From positions 124,001 through 188,000 of the forward strand of contig NW_025813704.1 of NCBI RefSeq assembly GCF_021917145.1: DNA of 64,000 nt. The letters are read 5' to 3'. The notes below the pieces were generated by a model that was given only the letters and a program-made list of their open reading frames with translations, did not search any database and was not told the DNA's origin. The first letter of the stretch is position 1. Each line of letters begins with the position of its first letter. Of the stretch, positions 39,295 to 50,442 are shown piece after piece. The translations under genes were made by a program, and so were the position numbers. The stretch is from Hypomesus transpacificus (lineage: Eukaryota; Chordata; Actinopteri; Osmeriformes; Osmeridae).

Positions 39295-40762
39295 GCGAGG
39301 CCCAGGCTTCAGGGCTGAAGCAGAACAATAGGCCTCACCCACCAACTCGGCCTTCAGAACATGGACCTGCTGTTTTAGACACCTGTACCACCAGCTCTGG
39401 GGGGGGCGGGGGGAAAGAGGAGGGTTACAAACACCATGAGGGGTTCTGACCTGGAAGTAGTTTGAAGGAAGCTTAAAAGACTGGATCTTCTAGGACCATC
39501 TCCATCTTGTTGGTGCAACCGCTACACCTCCTTCATCTCCTCAGAGGAAGACATACCTTCTCTACTCTCAGTTGAACACAACAGAAACACATTTGAACTG
39601 GGGGGAGACTTCAGTTTTTCTTCATTGATTGTGCTATGACGTAGACACCATATGATTATGGAACTATTTTTACACAGACCCCATTTTCTAGTGTCCTACT
39701 TGTCACTACTAGACTCTTAGAAAGATTTCCTTATTAACTCAATTCCTGTTCTCGTCTGTTTCAACTTATTTGTTGGTTTAACCCAGTTGTTCTCTCCATA
39801 CATGTATTATCACAGATGCACATTTATAGACATTTTGAAGGAAACTAAATGTAAAGAAAGGAAGCAAGGAAGGAAGGTCAGGGGGTGTCGAGAGTTAAGT
39901 AGTAAGTATTTTGAAACCAGTGACATTATTTCACTGAAAGCGTATACAGTCACAATGTGACCTTTCTTTCTGAGAAGAAAATCAACTGGTATTGTTCTAG
40001 AACTTGTAAGTTACTGTGCTGGATAAGGAAGATAACGAGGGACTGGAAGTGGATAACAAGGTGGTAATTATGCTGAGGTCAATTTCGACATAGCAACTGT
40101 CTTTAACTTTCTCATAACATTTTTCACAATGTTCAGCCCTCCTACACTGTCCACCATTTTCAGTGACAACTTTGTTTCTATGTTACATTTAGTCATTTGG
40201 CAGACGCTCTTATGTTATCTTTAATTTTGAAATACATTTTGTGAATGGTATGTTAATGGTTGCCATATATGCCCATTTGTTAAGTTATTTTGTTCCGATG
40301 CACTGATATCAAGAATTCAGGTCAAACTTGTTGCTTAAATGGAATTTATCAAGACTGCATATAATTTATTTTAAACTTGTTTTATTTTATCTTGCAAGTC
40401 CACAAAGTATTGGAAAGAGTGCCATGTTTATTTGTTTATTTCATATTATTAAATATACACGTCAGCTTGCACAAATAAGAATACTTTGTGAATGTATGTT
40501 TTGATAATTAGGCCTACATAATACCACGCGGACAAAATGGCGCGGTTTTTAACTTTCCATCATCTCGAGCGCAGTGAAAACCGTTAACAAGCTTACATAG
40601 CCATCTCGAACATTTTGAGCTCGAGGATCTGATTTTGAAATTGATTTTGAACGTTTTTCAGTTGATGATAAAAGATAGAAAAATAATCGTAAAAAGATTA
40701 GCTAAAATAGCCAGCAGCAAAACAAATTAGGGAAAGTTAGCTGACTGGTATAGCCATTTAAT
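39295..40762 (+). other. cyth1 3' UTR and spacer to dnah17
   Basis: About 1.47 kb, increasingly AT-rich. ATTAAA near 40447 is the best polyadenylation signal seen. A SINE-tail-like motif (CATTTGGCAGACGCTCTTA) lies at about 40194-40212. The last 250 bp should hold the dnah17 promoter; no clear RFX X-box was seen. Confidence 0.45.
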
Positions 40763-43206
40763 ATGGAGGGGGATGACAAGAGAATCGACTTTTTACAAGA
40801 TGTCACTTTGAAGGCGTTTAAAATAAAGGCAGACAAATGGCTGAAGTTTATTGCTGGCGAAGATAACAGAACATTCATTGCTAGCTTTTTTGATAAAGCG
40901 GATTTCCCCAGCCTTGTTATCTCTCTAAATGCTGCCTCCCAACTCGTTTCCAGCCTTTCATTCCCTCAAACCATCAAAACCAAAGCAGTTTATTTTACCA
41001 AGAGAGATCAAGGGGTTATAACAAAAGACAATATTAAACAAGTATTTGTTGGAGACGTCTCAAATTCCCCCGTGGATGTTGTCATTGGTGTGACAGAGGA
41101 GGTGAGTCTGCCATAAATCTTCCAGTTAACTAACTAGCTACGTGAAAAGAAACAAATAGCTAGTCAATATTATTAGCTCTAGCTAACTACAGTACTGTAC
41201 AGTATCAAGTGAATGGTTAGCTTAGTAGCCCACTGTACAGGACTTTGCTAATACTACTAGTAAACAAATCAAATGTTACTTTGTGTTTCTGCAGATTATC
41301 TACTCGTTACATACAAATAAAGACAACACCCAGCGCTGGCCTAAGGTCGTTTCAGACGACGTGTCTCGCCATGCGCACAAACTGAAGAATGAAGTTTTTG
41401 TCGTTGGAGGTCAGGTTAAAGGCAGGACATTTCTACCGCTACCGGAAAACTCTGATGCTCTTGGAGATTCTGAGCACCGGTATCTATTTCACACTCAGAC
41501 ACCACCCATCCACTGACTTCACCGACTTTACACAGATCACTTTCCATAAATAGCCATCGAAATAAACCTTTTTTCATTACAGGCCCTCCCGCTCAATTGA
41601 TAGCAAGTTGATGCACGCGTTTGAAACCGTAATAATAGACTGGACTCACCAGGTGACCGAAGTTTTAAATAAAGACTCGGCACAACCAATATTGGACAGA
41701 CAGAAACCTTTGCCCAAAGTGGAGTTTGATTTCTGGAACAACAGATTGATGAATCTCGAGTGTATCAACGTACAGGTACATCCTATTTGACAGTGGATAT
41801 TTGATATTTGTGTGTGTGGGGGGGGGGGGGACCATCCGCCGTGACAGGAATGTAGCTATCCATGGTGCTGAGTTTGATCCGTGTGATCCGTTTCTGAGCA
41901 GTGCTGTGGAAGCTTCCACTTAAATTGCCATTTGAATATCTTTTCAGTTGATGAATCCAAAAGTGCGCAAAATAGCAGAGATAGTTGAAACTGCAGCAAG
42001 CACCTACTGGCCGGCTTTGAAAAGCATTTACAAGGACGTGAAAGAGGGTAACATTTACAGTGTTTTTTCTCCATTCTCTCACTTTTTGGATTTGATGGAT
42101 TTTAACTGATTTATTCCTCTTTTACAGGCCTGAAAGAGGCTCAAGATATCATGCTGTATCTGAAGCCTCTACAAAAGATTCTTGATGATATTGAACAGTT
42201 GGAGTTCCCTCAGGTGAAAAACACGCATTTCTGTTCACCACTTTAAATGTGTGATGACGTTTCACCACAAACTTGACCCCCTGGTGTTATGTTCTGTTTC
42301 CAGGTGAAAACCTTTATAAAGCCAATGATGCACACAGTGTGCCTCACCTGGGCCAGCTCTGAGTACTACAGGACTCCAGCCAGGATCATCGTCATCCTGC
42401 AGGAGATATGCAACCTGTTCATCCAAATGGTCTGTAGTGGAAATAACTTGGTGGTTGTTGTTTCATCAAAGCTTGTGAAGTCATCCTTTATCTATAAACC
42501 TCCAGTGAAATCGATGTTTCTTATTATTACCACTCCATCATGTTTGTGTCATTGATTAATACATGGTCTGATATAATGGGAATTGCTTGACTATATTTTT
42601 TGCCTGCAGACAAGGAACTTCCTGGGTCCAGAAGACATCATGAAGGGTCTTCAAGGAGAGATCGAGGAGATTCTGTCCAACATCAGAATCAGTATCGATT
42701 CCCTGGTGGCCTTTAGGGACACTTATGACAACTGCAAACTCAACATGGACACGTACTTCAAAGTCAGTCAATACATACATGACAACACACAGAACCGGCC
42801 CACATTTTGTTTTGTTCGTTTGATTCATTTACCAGATGCTGTTATCCAATGAAAGCGCATGCAGATAGAAGCACAGCAGAAAGTAAAGGTTTAGTGCAGA
42901 GTTTAAACATGACTTTCAATGAACAGGGACCACAGCTAGACAACAATATCCCTGCTCTCAGGCTCTGTGTAGTTTACCATCTACTATCTAGCTAGCTACT
43001 ACAGTACCTGTCTACTGCATGCTGTATCTAGTTACTTCTTAACTGTGTATCAAGCTAATTCCAAACTATTTTGTGGCATCTCCTGTTTCCTACGACCTCC
43101 AGGATGGAAACACCAAGAACTGGGATTTCCCCTCATGCCTGGTCTTCACTGAGCTAGATGCCTTCCTACTGCGTCTGCAGACCATAGAGGTCTGTCTCTC
43201 TCTGCT

Positions 43207-43237
<31 letters not shown>

Positions 43238-45903
43238 CTGGGCTGACCCGTGTCCTGCCTCTGTAAGGAGGTGTATTCTGTGTCCGTGGAGCTGTTGAAG
43301 CTGGAGAAGGTTGACATCCAGGGGGTCCGGGGCACTGTCCTGGGGACCATGGTCTTCAGCATCTACCAGCAGTGCCTGGAGCTCATCAAAATGTTTGCAG
43401 AGTGCAAGTATGATGCCATAGACACAGCTGACACAGTAAGGAACAGCCACTTGGATACATTCCATTTGTTTTTGTTGAGCCCTAAACCCCTGGGTGTGTA
43501 TACCAAAGTGCTTCCCTCTGTCCCTCAGTCGTTCCATGAGAACTTCCAGCTGTTCCAGGAGCAGATTGTGGACTTTGAGCGACGGCTGGGGACCATCCTC
43601 TGCCAGGCGTTCGATGACTGTCCCTCCACAGAGTCTGCTGTCAAGGTGAGGCCCTGGAGGACTGTGGGTTATACAGGCCACAGAGTCTACTGTCAAGGTG
43701 AGGCCCTGGAGGACTGTGGGTTATACAGGCCACAGAGTCTACTGTCAAGGTGAGGCCCTGGAGGACTGTGGGTTATACAGGCCACAGAGTCTGCTGTCAA
43801 GGTGAGGCCCTGCAGGACTGTGGGTTATACAGGCCACAGAGTCTACTGTCAAGGTGAGGCCCTGGAGGACTGTGGGTTATACAGGCCACAGAGTCTGCTG
43901 TCAAGGTGAGGCCCTGGAGGACTGTGGGTTATACAGGCCACAGAGTCTACTGTCAAGGTGAGGCCCTGGAGGACTGTGGGTTATACAGGCCACAGAGTCT
44001 ACTGTTGTCCACACACTTTTTCTAAATGTGCATCCGTTGCTCTGCAGATACTGGACATGTTTGATTTCATCATGGAGCGGCCCCACATTCAGTCCCAGAT
44101 GTACTGTAAGTACAAGGAGCTGGTGGAGATGTTCAGCTGCGACCTGGACCGGACCAAGCTGGTGTACGATGCCCAGCTGGCTGCCACTGAGCTGGGGAGA
44201 GGCATCCCTCCCATAGCCAAGAACATGCCTCTCATCGCAGGCCAGCTCAAATGGGCCCAGGAGATGCGAGCACGCATTGAGATGCCCATGAAGAGCTTCA
44301 AGGCCCTGTGCCACCCGTACGTTACCTGCTGTCACCTAACACAGCATGTTGGCCATCACATCGCTCCTTTGCAACGTTCAGGGTTCAGGGGGGATTTGAA
44401 CCTGGGACCTCTTGATGTGCAGTGAAATGCTCTATCGCTGAGCCGTGCCCCTCCCTTTGTGTGGTGTCCAGGTGCATGGGGACCGATGAGGCCAAGCTGG
44501 TGTTCCAGAAGCATGAGGAGATGCTGCGTTTGCTGTCTCAGTACTGTGACAACGTGTTCCACCAGTGGACCTCCAGGGTGGACAGAGACTGCCAGTTCAA
44601 CCTGGAGCAGCCGCTGCTGCTCCGCAACCCTCGCACCTCCACCCTGAGTGTCAACTTCAACAAGCAGGTCTGGAGCTCTGCCCCTCCCACACTGCAGCTC
44701 TGCACGTCTCCTGGAACTCACAGGGGGTTCATTAGGTAGAATGAGCTTGATTCTCTCTCTCTACCTCTCTGCTTTCTTTCTTTACACATTTCTCTCTCTC
44801 TCCTTGTTTTTTCCCCTCTCTCTCCCGGCCCTCTCCATCCTGTCCCAGCTGGTGGCAGTGTTGCGGGAGGTGAAGTATCTGACCATGCAGGGCCAGGAGG
44901 ACCTTCCAGACAGTGCAGCCACAGTGTTCTCTCAGAACGAGACCTTCAGGAGATACGTGGGCTCCCTGGACCTCATAGTGTCCTGGTACAACCAGGTAGC
45001 AGACACACCTCATCGTGTCCTGGTACAACCAGGTAGCAGACACACCTCATCGTGTCCTGGTACAACCAGGTAGCAGACACACCTCATCGTGTCCTGGTAC
45101 AACCAGGTAGCAGACACACCTCATAGTGTCCTGGTACAACCAGGTAGCAGACACACCTCATCGTGTCCTGGTACAACCAGGTAGCAGACACACCTCATCG
45201 TGTCCTGGTACAACCAGGTAGCAGACACACCTCATCGTGTCCTGGTACAACCAGGTAGCAGACACACCTCATAGTGTCCTGGTACAACCAGGTAGCAGAC
45301 ACACCTCATAGTGTCCTGGTACAACCAAGTAGCAGACACACCTCATCGTGTCCTGGTACAACCAGGTAGCAGACACACCTCATCGTGTCCTGGTACAACC
45401 AGGTAGCAGACACACCTCATCGTGTCCTGGTACAACCAGGTAGCAGACACACCTCATCGTGTCCTGGTACAACCAGGTAGCAGACACACCTCATCGTGTC
45501 CTGGTACAACCAGGTAGCAGACACACCTCATCGTGTCCTGGTACAACCAGGTAGCAGACACACCTCATCGTGTCCTGTTACAACCAGGTAGCAGACACAC
45601 CTCATCGTGTCCTGGTACAACCAGGTAGCAGACACACCTCATCGTGTCCTGGTACAACCAGGTAGCAGACACACCTCATCGTGTCCTGGTACAACCAGGT
45701 AGCAGACACACCTCATCGTGTCCTGGTACAACCAGGTAGCAGACACACCTCATCGTGTCCTGGTACAACCAGGTAGCAGACACACCTCATAGTGACTTGA
45801 TGGAAACACCAGAAAGCTGTCAATTGGTTGGTGAATTCCAACAATAATAACCATAATGTAAGAAATTATAATAATTCACCAACCAATCTGCAGCTTTCCA
45901 GTA

Positions 45904-45941
<38 letters not shown>

Positions 45942-46482
45942 ATTACTAAGTGGTCAGCAGCGTAGAACAAACATGAAGCCTGATCAGGGAACATGTCCTC
46001 CTCCAGATCCTGGCCACCGTCCTGCCGGTGGAGCGCCCCCTCATCCAGCAGGAGCTGAAGGCCATCGATGAGAAGCTGGCCCAGGCTGAGAGCACTCTGA
46101 GCTGGAACAGCAAAGGTACAGCCCAGCCCTGGCCCCGCTGGGAGGCCAGGGGGAGGGCTAGGGGAGTGGCCGGGGGGGGGGGGGGCCCAACCGCAGAACA
46201 CATTGTTTGTGCATCGGTTGAGTTAAGGTGGTGTTTTATGTTTCCTTTCTTAAGAGCTGTTTTCACAAACCATAACTCACCACAGAAAACCTGATCGTTT
46301 TTAATAGCAGCTGTGGCGTGTGTGTGAAAGTGAGCTGACCCTAGCCCTAGCTCTAACCCTAGCCCTGCTGACCTGCAGGTGTGTGGGAGAACATCCAGCA
46401 GATGAGAGACACGCTGCAGGACTTCCACAGCAGGATCAACCAGGCCAAGGCTAACGTGGAGGCCATGAACCACATCATGGAG
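40763..46482 (+). CDS. dnah17: dnah17 exons 1-15, N-terminal tail
   Basis: Exons 40763-41101, 41295-41479, 41583-41775, 41948-42047, 42128-42213, 42304-42429, 42610-42762, 43103-43189, 43268-43435, 43529-43645, 44048-44316, 44472-44667, 44849-44995, 46007-46115 and 46379-46482. They encode residues 1-793. This is the dimerisation/assembly tail (DHC_N1-type). Recognisable stretches: KSKAVYF-like [74 protein letters not shown]. The first four exons use A/T-rich codons while later ones are GC-rich. Exon 9 has an unusual AAG acceptor (CTGTAAG). Confidence 0.88.
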
Positions 46483-49054
46483 GTGACTGATGGCAGGCCG
46501 TCACAGGCTGGCACAGACAGGCTTCTATCTGGCCAGAAAACAGCCTATCTGTGCCCAGTCCACAATAGTAATAACAACAGGCTCATTTATCAGATGCTTA
46601 AAGCAAATTATCCTAGGGCAGGGGTGTCAAACTCATTTCGCATCGTGGGCCACATACGGCCTAGGGAGATGTCAAGTGGGCCGGACCATTAAAATTATAC
46701 CATACTCTGCTATAAATAACCAAAATATCATGTCTTTCTTCTGTGTTATCTAGTTTAATTGATATAAAGACCATATCGTATAAAGTCCGTCCAACCGCTT
46801 AACAAGTAATGATCTCTTCGGTGGTGTAGTTGGTTAAAGCGTTGTACGACTACATATTGTTAATGCGAATCTGGGATCCCAAGTTCGCGCCCCAGTCCAG
46901 TGAATCTCGTACGATATTCTTTAATTTTTACTGTGAGAAAATGACATAATTCTAAAGGCCTACGGATGTATCACAACATTTTAATGTGTGAGCACTAATA
47001 TCAGATCAAAATGAACACATGTAGCCTTAATTAAATATTGAATAACGTAGGGTAGTCTACCGTCGGAGACAACCACTACGCCTCATTCAGCCAGTTTAAA
47101 CGGCTGCTAGATGACGCTGTTCATTTTCAAAGCGCCGATAGTTCGGCTCTTTGGGCCGGCACAATCCGGAAGAAACCACCAAAGCTTCACAAGGCATCGT
47201 TCGCCCATCCCTAGTAGAGACCAAGGTATTAACAACGTCGTAACAAGCAGCAGATGGCGCATTGATACCGTCTGCTGTTTTCAGTCTATCTCAGTGATGC
47301 GGCTTGTCTTCTACTCTGATGGAAAGAGTGCGCCCCTTAGCGGATAATCCATGAATTGCAGCGAATTAAAAATATTAATTCCATGTCTTTTATGCATTTT
47401 TTCCACTTTCAAATGATCCTGCGGGCCTGATCGAACCTCCTTGGGGGCCGGTTCCGGCCCGCGGGCCGTATGTTTGACACCCCTGTCCTAGGGGGTCAAA
47501 TGCTCAAACCACCAAGCTCCACCCTTCCTCGATGAAGAAGAGAGTGGTTTCTTTCTCTGTGTAATCATGAAGGAGTGGTCTCTCTCTCTGTGTGTTCATG
47601 CAGGAGTGGTCTCTCTCTGTGTTCATGCAGGAGTGGTCTCTCTCTCTCTGTGTGTTTATGCAGGAGTGGTCTCTCTCTCTGTGTATTAATGCAGGAGTGG
47701 TCTCTCTCTCTCTGTGTGTTCATGCAGGAGTGGTCTCTCTCTGTGTTCATGCAGGAGTGGTCTCTCTCTCTGTGTTCATGCAGGAGTGGTCTCTCTCTGT
47801 GTTCATGCAGGAGTGGTCTCTCTCTCTCTCTGTGTTCATGCAGGAGTGGTCTCTCTCTGTGTTCATGCAGGAGTGGTCTCTCTCTCTCTCTGTGTTCATG
47901 CAGGAGTGGTCTCTCTCTCTCTCTGTGTTCATGCAGGAGTGGTCTCTCTCTCTCTGTGTTCATGCAGGAGTGGTCTCTCTGTGTGTTCATGCAGGAGTGG
48001 TCTCTCTCTGTGTATTCATGCAGGAGTGGTCTCTCTCTCTGTGTTCATGCAGGAGTGGTCTCTCTCTCTCTGTGTTCATGCAGGAGTGGTCTCTCTCTGT
48101 GTGTTCATGCAGGAGTGGTCTCTCTCTGTGTTCATGCAGGAGTGGTCTCTCTCTGTGTGTTCATGCAGGAGTGGTCTCTCTCTGTGTTCATGCAGGAGTG
48201 GTCTCTCTCTCTCTCTGTGTTCATGCAGGAGTGGTCTCTCTCTGTGTGTTCATGCAGGAGTGGTCTCTCCCTCTGTGTTCATGCAGGAGTGGTCTCTCTC
48301 TGTGTGTTCATGCAGGAATGGTCTCTCTCTGTGTGTTCATGCAGGAGTGGTCTCTCTCTGTGTGTTCATGCAGGAGTGGTCTCTCTCTCTCTCTCTGTGT
48401 ATTGATGCAGGAGTGGTCTCTCTCTGTGTGTTCATGCAGGAGTGGTCTCTCTCTCTCTGTGTATTGATGCAGGAGTGGTCTCTCTCTCTCTGTGTGTTCA
48501 TGCAGGAGTGGTCTCTCTCTCTCTCTCTGTGTTCATTAAGGAGTGGTCTCTCTCTCTCTCTCTGTGTTCATGCAGGAGTGGTCTCTCTCTCTCTGTGTAT
48601 TGATGCAGGAGTGGTGTCTCTCTCTCTCTCTGTGTATTGATGCAGGAGTGGTCTCTCTCTGTGTGTTCATGCAGGAGTGGTCTCTCTCTCTCTGTGTGTT
48701 CATGCAGGAGTGGTCTCTCTGTGTATTGATGCAGGAGTGGTCTCTCTCTGTGTGTTCATGCAGGAGTGGTCTCTCTCTCTCTGTGTATTGATGCAGGAGT
48801 GGTCTCTCTCTGTGTGTTCATGCAGGAGTGGTCTCTCTCTCTCTGTGTTCATGCAGGAGTGGTCTCTCTCTCTCTGTGTATTGATGCAGGAGTGGTGTCT
48901 CTCTCTCTCTGTGTGTTCATGCAGGAGTGGTCTCTCTCTGTGTATTGATGCAGGAGTGGTCTCTCTCTCTCTGTGTATTGATGCAGGAGTGGTCTCTCTC
49001 TCTCTCTGTGTGTTCATGCAGGAGTGGTCTCTCTGTGTATTGATGCAGGAATGG

Positions 49055-49087
<33 letters not shown>

Positions 49088-50400
49088 TGATGTAGGAGTG
49101 GTCTCTCTCTCTGTGTGTTCATGCAGGAGTGGTCAGTCAGCCCCATGTTTGAAAGGAAGTGCAGCAAGGATTCTCTCCTGGACCTGGACGGGAGACCAGC
49201 AGCTCTGATCAGGAAGTATACGGCCATCAGAGACTCTGGAGAGAAGCTGCATCAGCTCACTGAGGTTCAGTCATGTTGTTTTAACCCTACAACACCTACC
49301 TTCACACACATACCACAACCTGAGTGTTAACAAGCTGCTGAGTCTGTTTAGCAGTGGAGAGGTTGGATCTGCAGGGTTAAACATCCACCAGGTACGGCTG
49401 TCTGAGGGCAGAAAAAGCAGAGCTGATCCTGTGCTTGTGCCCACCAGGAAAATAAGAGGCTGTTCAAAGCAGATGACCTCACTGAGTCTTGGAGGGCGTA
49501 CGTTAGCTACATCGACAACAAAGTTTTAGACGGATTCTTCAAAGTCGTCCTCGTGTCTCTCAAGTTCCTGGCCAATAACATGCAGAACAAGGTAAGGTGT
49601 GAGTGGTCAGAATGAAGGAGCAGCCTGCCTGCATTAGCATGGTGCTGCACAGCATGGTGCTGCACAGCATGGTGCTGCATGCATGGTGCTTCAGCATGGT
49701 GCTTCATAGCATGGTGCTGCACAGCATGGTGCTGCATTAGCATGGTGCTGCACAGCATGGTGCTGCATTAGCATGGTGCATGGTGCTGCATTAGCATGGT
49801 GCTGCACAGCATGGTGCTGCATTAGCATGGTGCTGCATTAGCATGGTGCTTCACAGCATGGTGCTGCACAGCATGGTGCTGCATTAGCATGGTGCTGCAC
49901 AGCATGGTGCAGTGACCTCCTGTGTGCCCCGCAGGCCAGCAGAGAGCCCCTGTTTGAGGTGCGCTTCGAGCTGGAGGACGGAGAGACGGCTTTCTACCCC
50001 TCCCTCAGCTACGGCATCGCCAACAGCTTCTACGACATGCTGGAAGAGCTCATCAACGACGTCTACAAAGCCGCCACACTGGTGCCACGCATATCACTGA
50101 CCAACAAAATGAGCTACCAGGTGAGCACAGTCTTCATTCCTCTCCTGTTGTACAGGACAGAGTCCTACATGTATGCATACGTGTAGCCAGGGTCCAAAAT
50201 AACATTTTTGGCTTAAAATATATACCAGCCAGATAGATTTTTTACCAGCCTGTAAATACGTCGCTTTACTATTGCAATTTGGTATTATTAGTATTTAGCA
50301 TGTAATCTGTGTGTGTGACCTGCGTGTGTGTGAGCTGTGTGTGTGTGACGTGTGTGTGTGTGTGTGTGTGCGACCCGCGTGTGTGTGAGCTGTGTGTGTG

Positions 50401-50442
<42 letters not shown>

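Noticed and set aside
47565..48791. Open frames of up to 308 codons with the [10 protein letters not shown] repeat
   Set aside because: Open in all three plus frames because the acceptor array has no stops; the real coding part starts at 49127.
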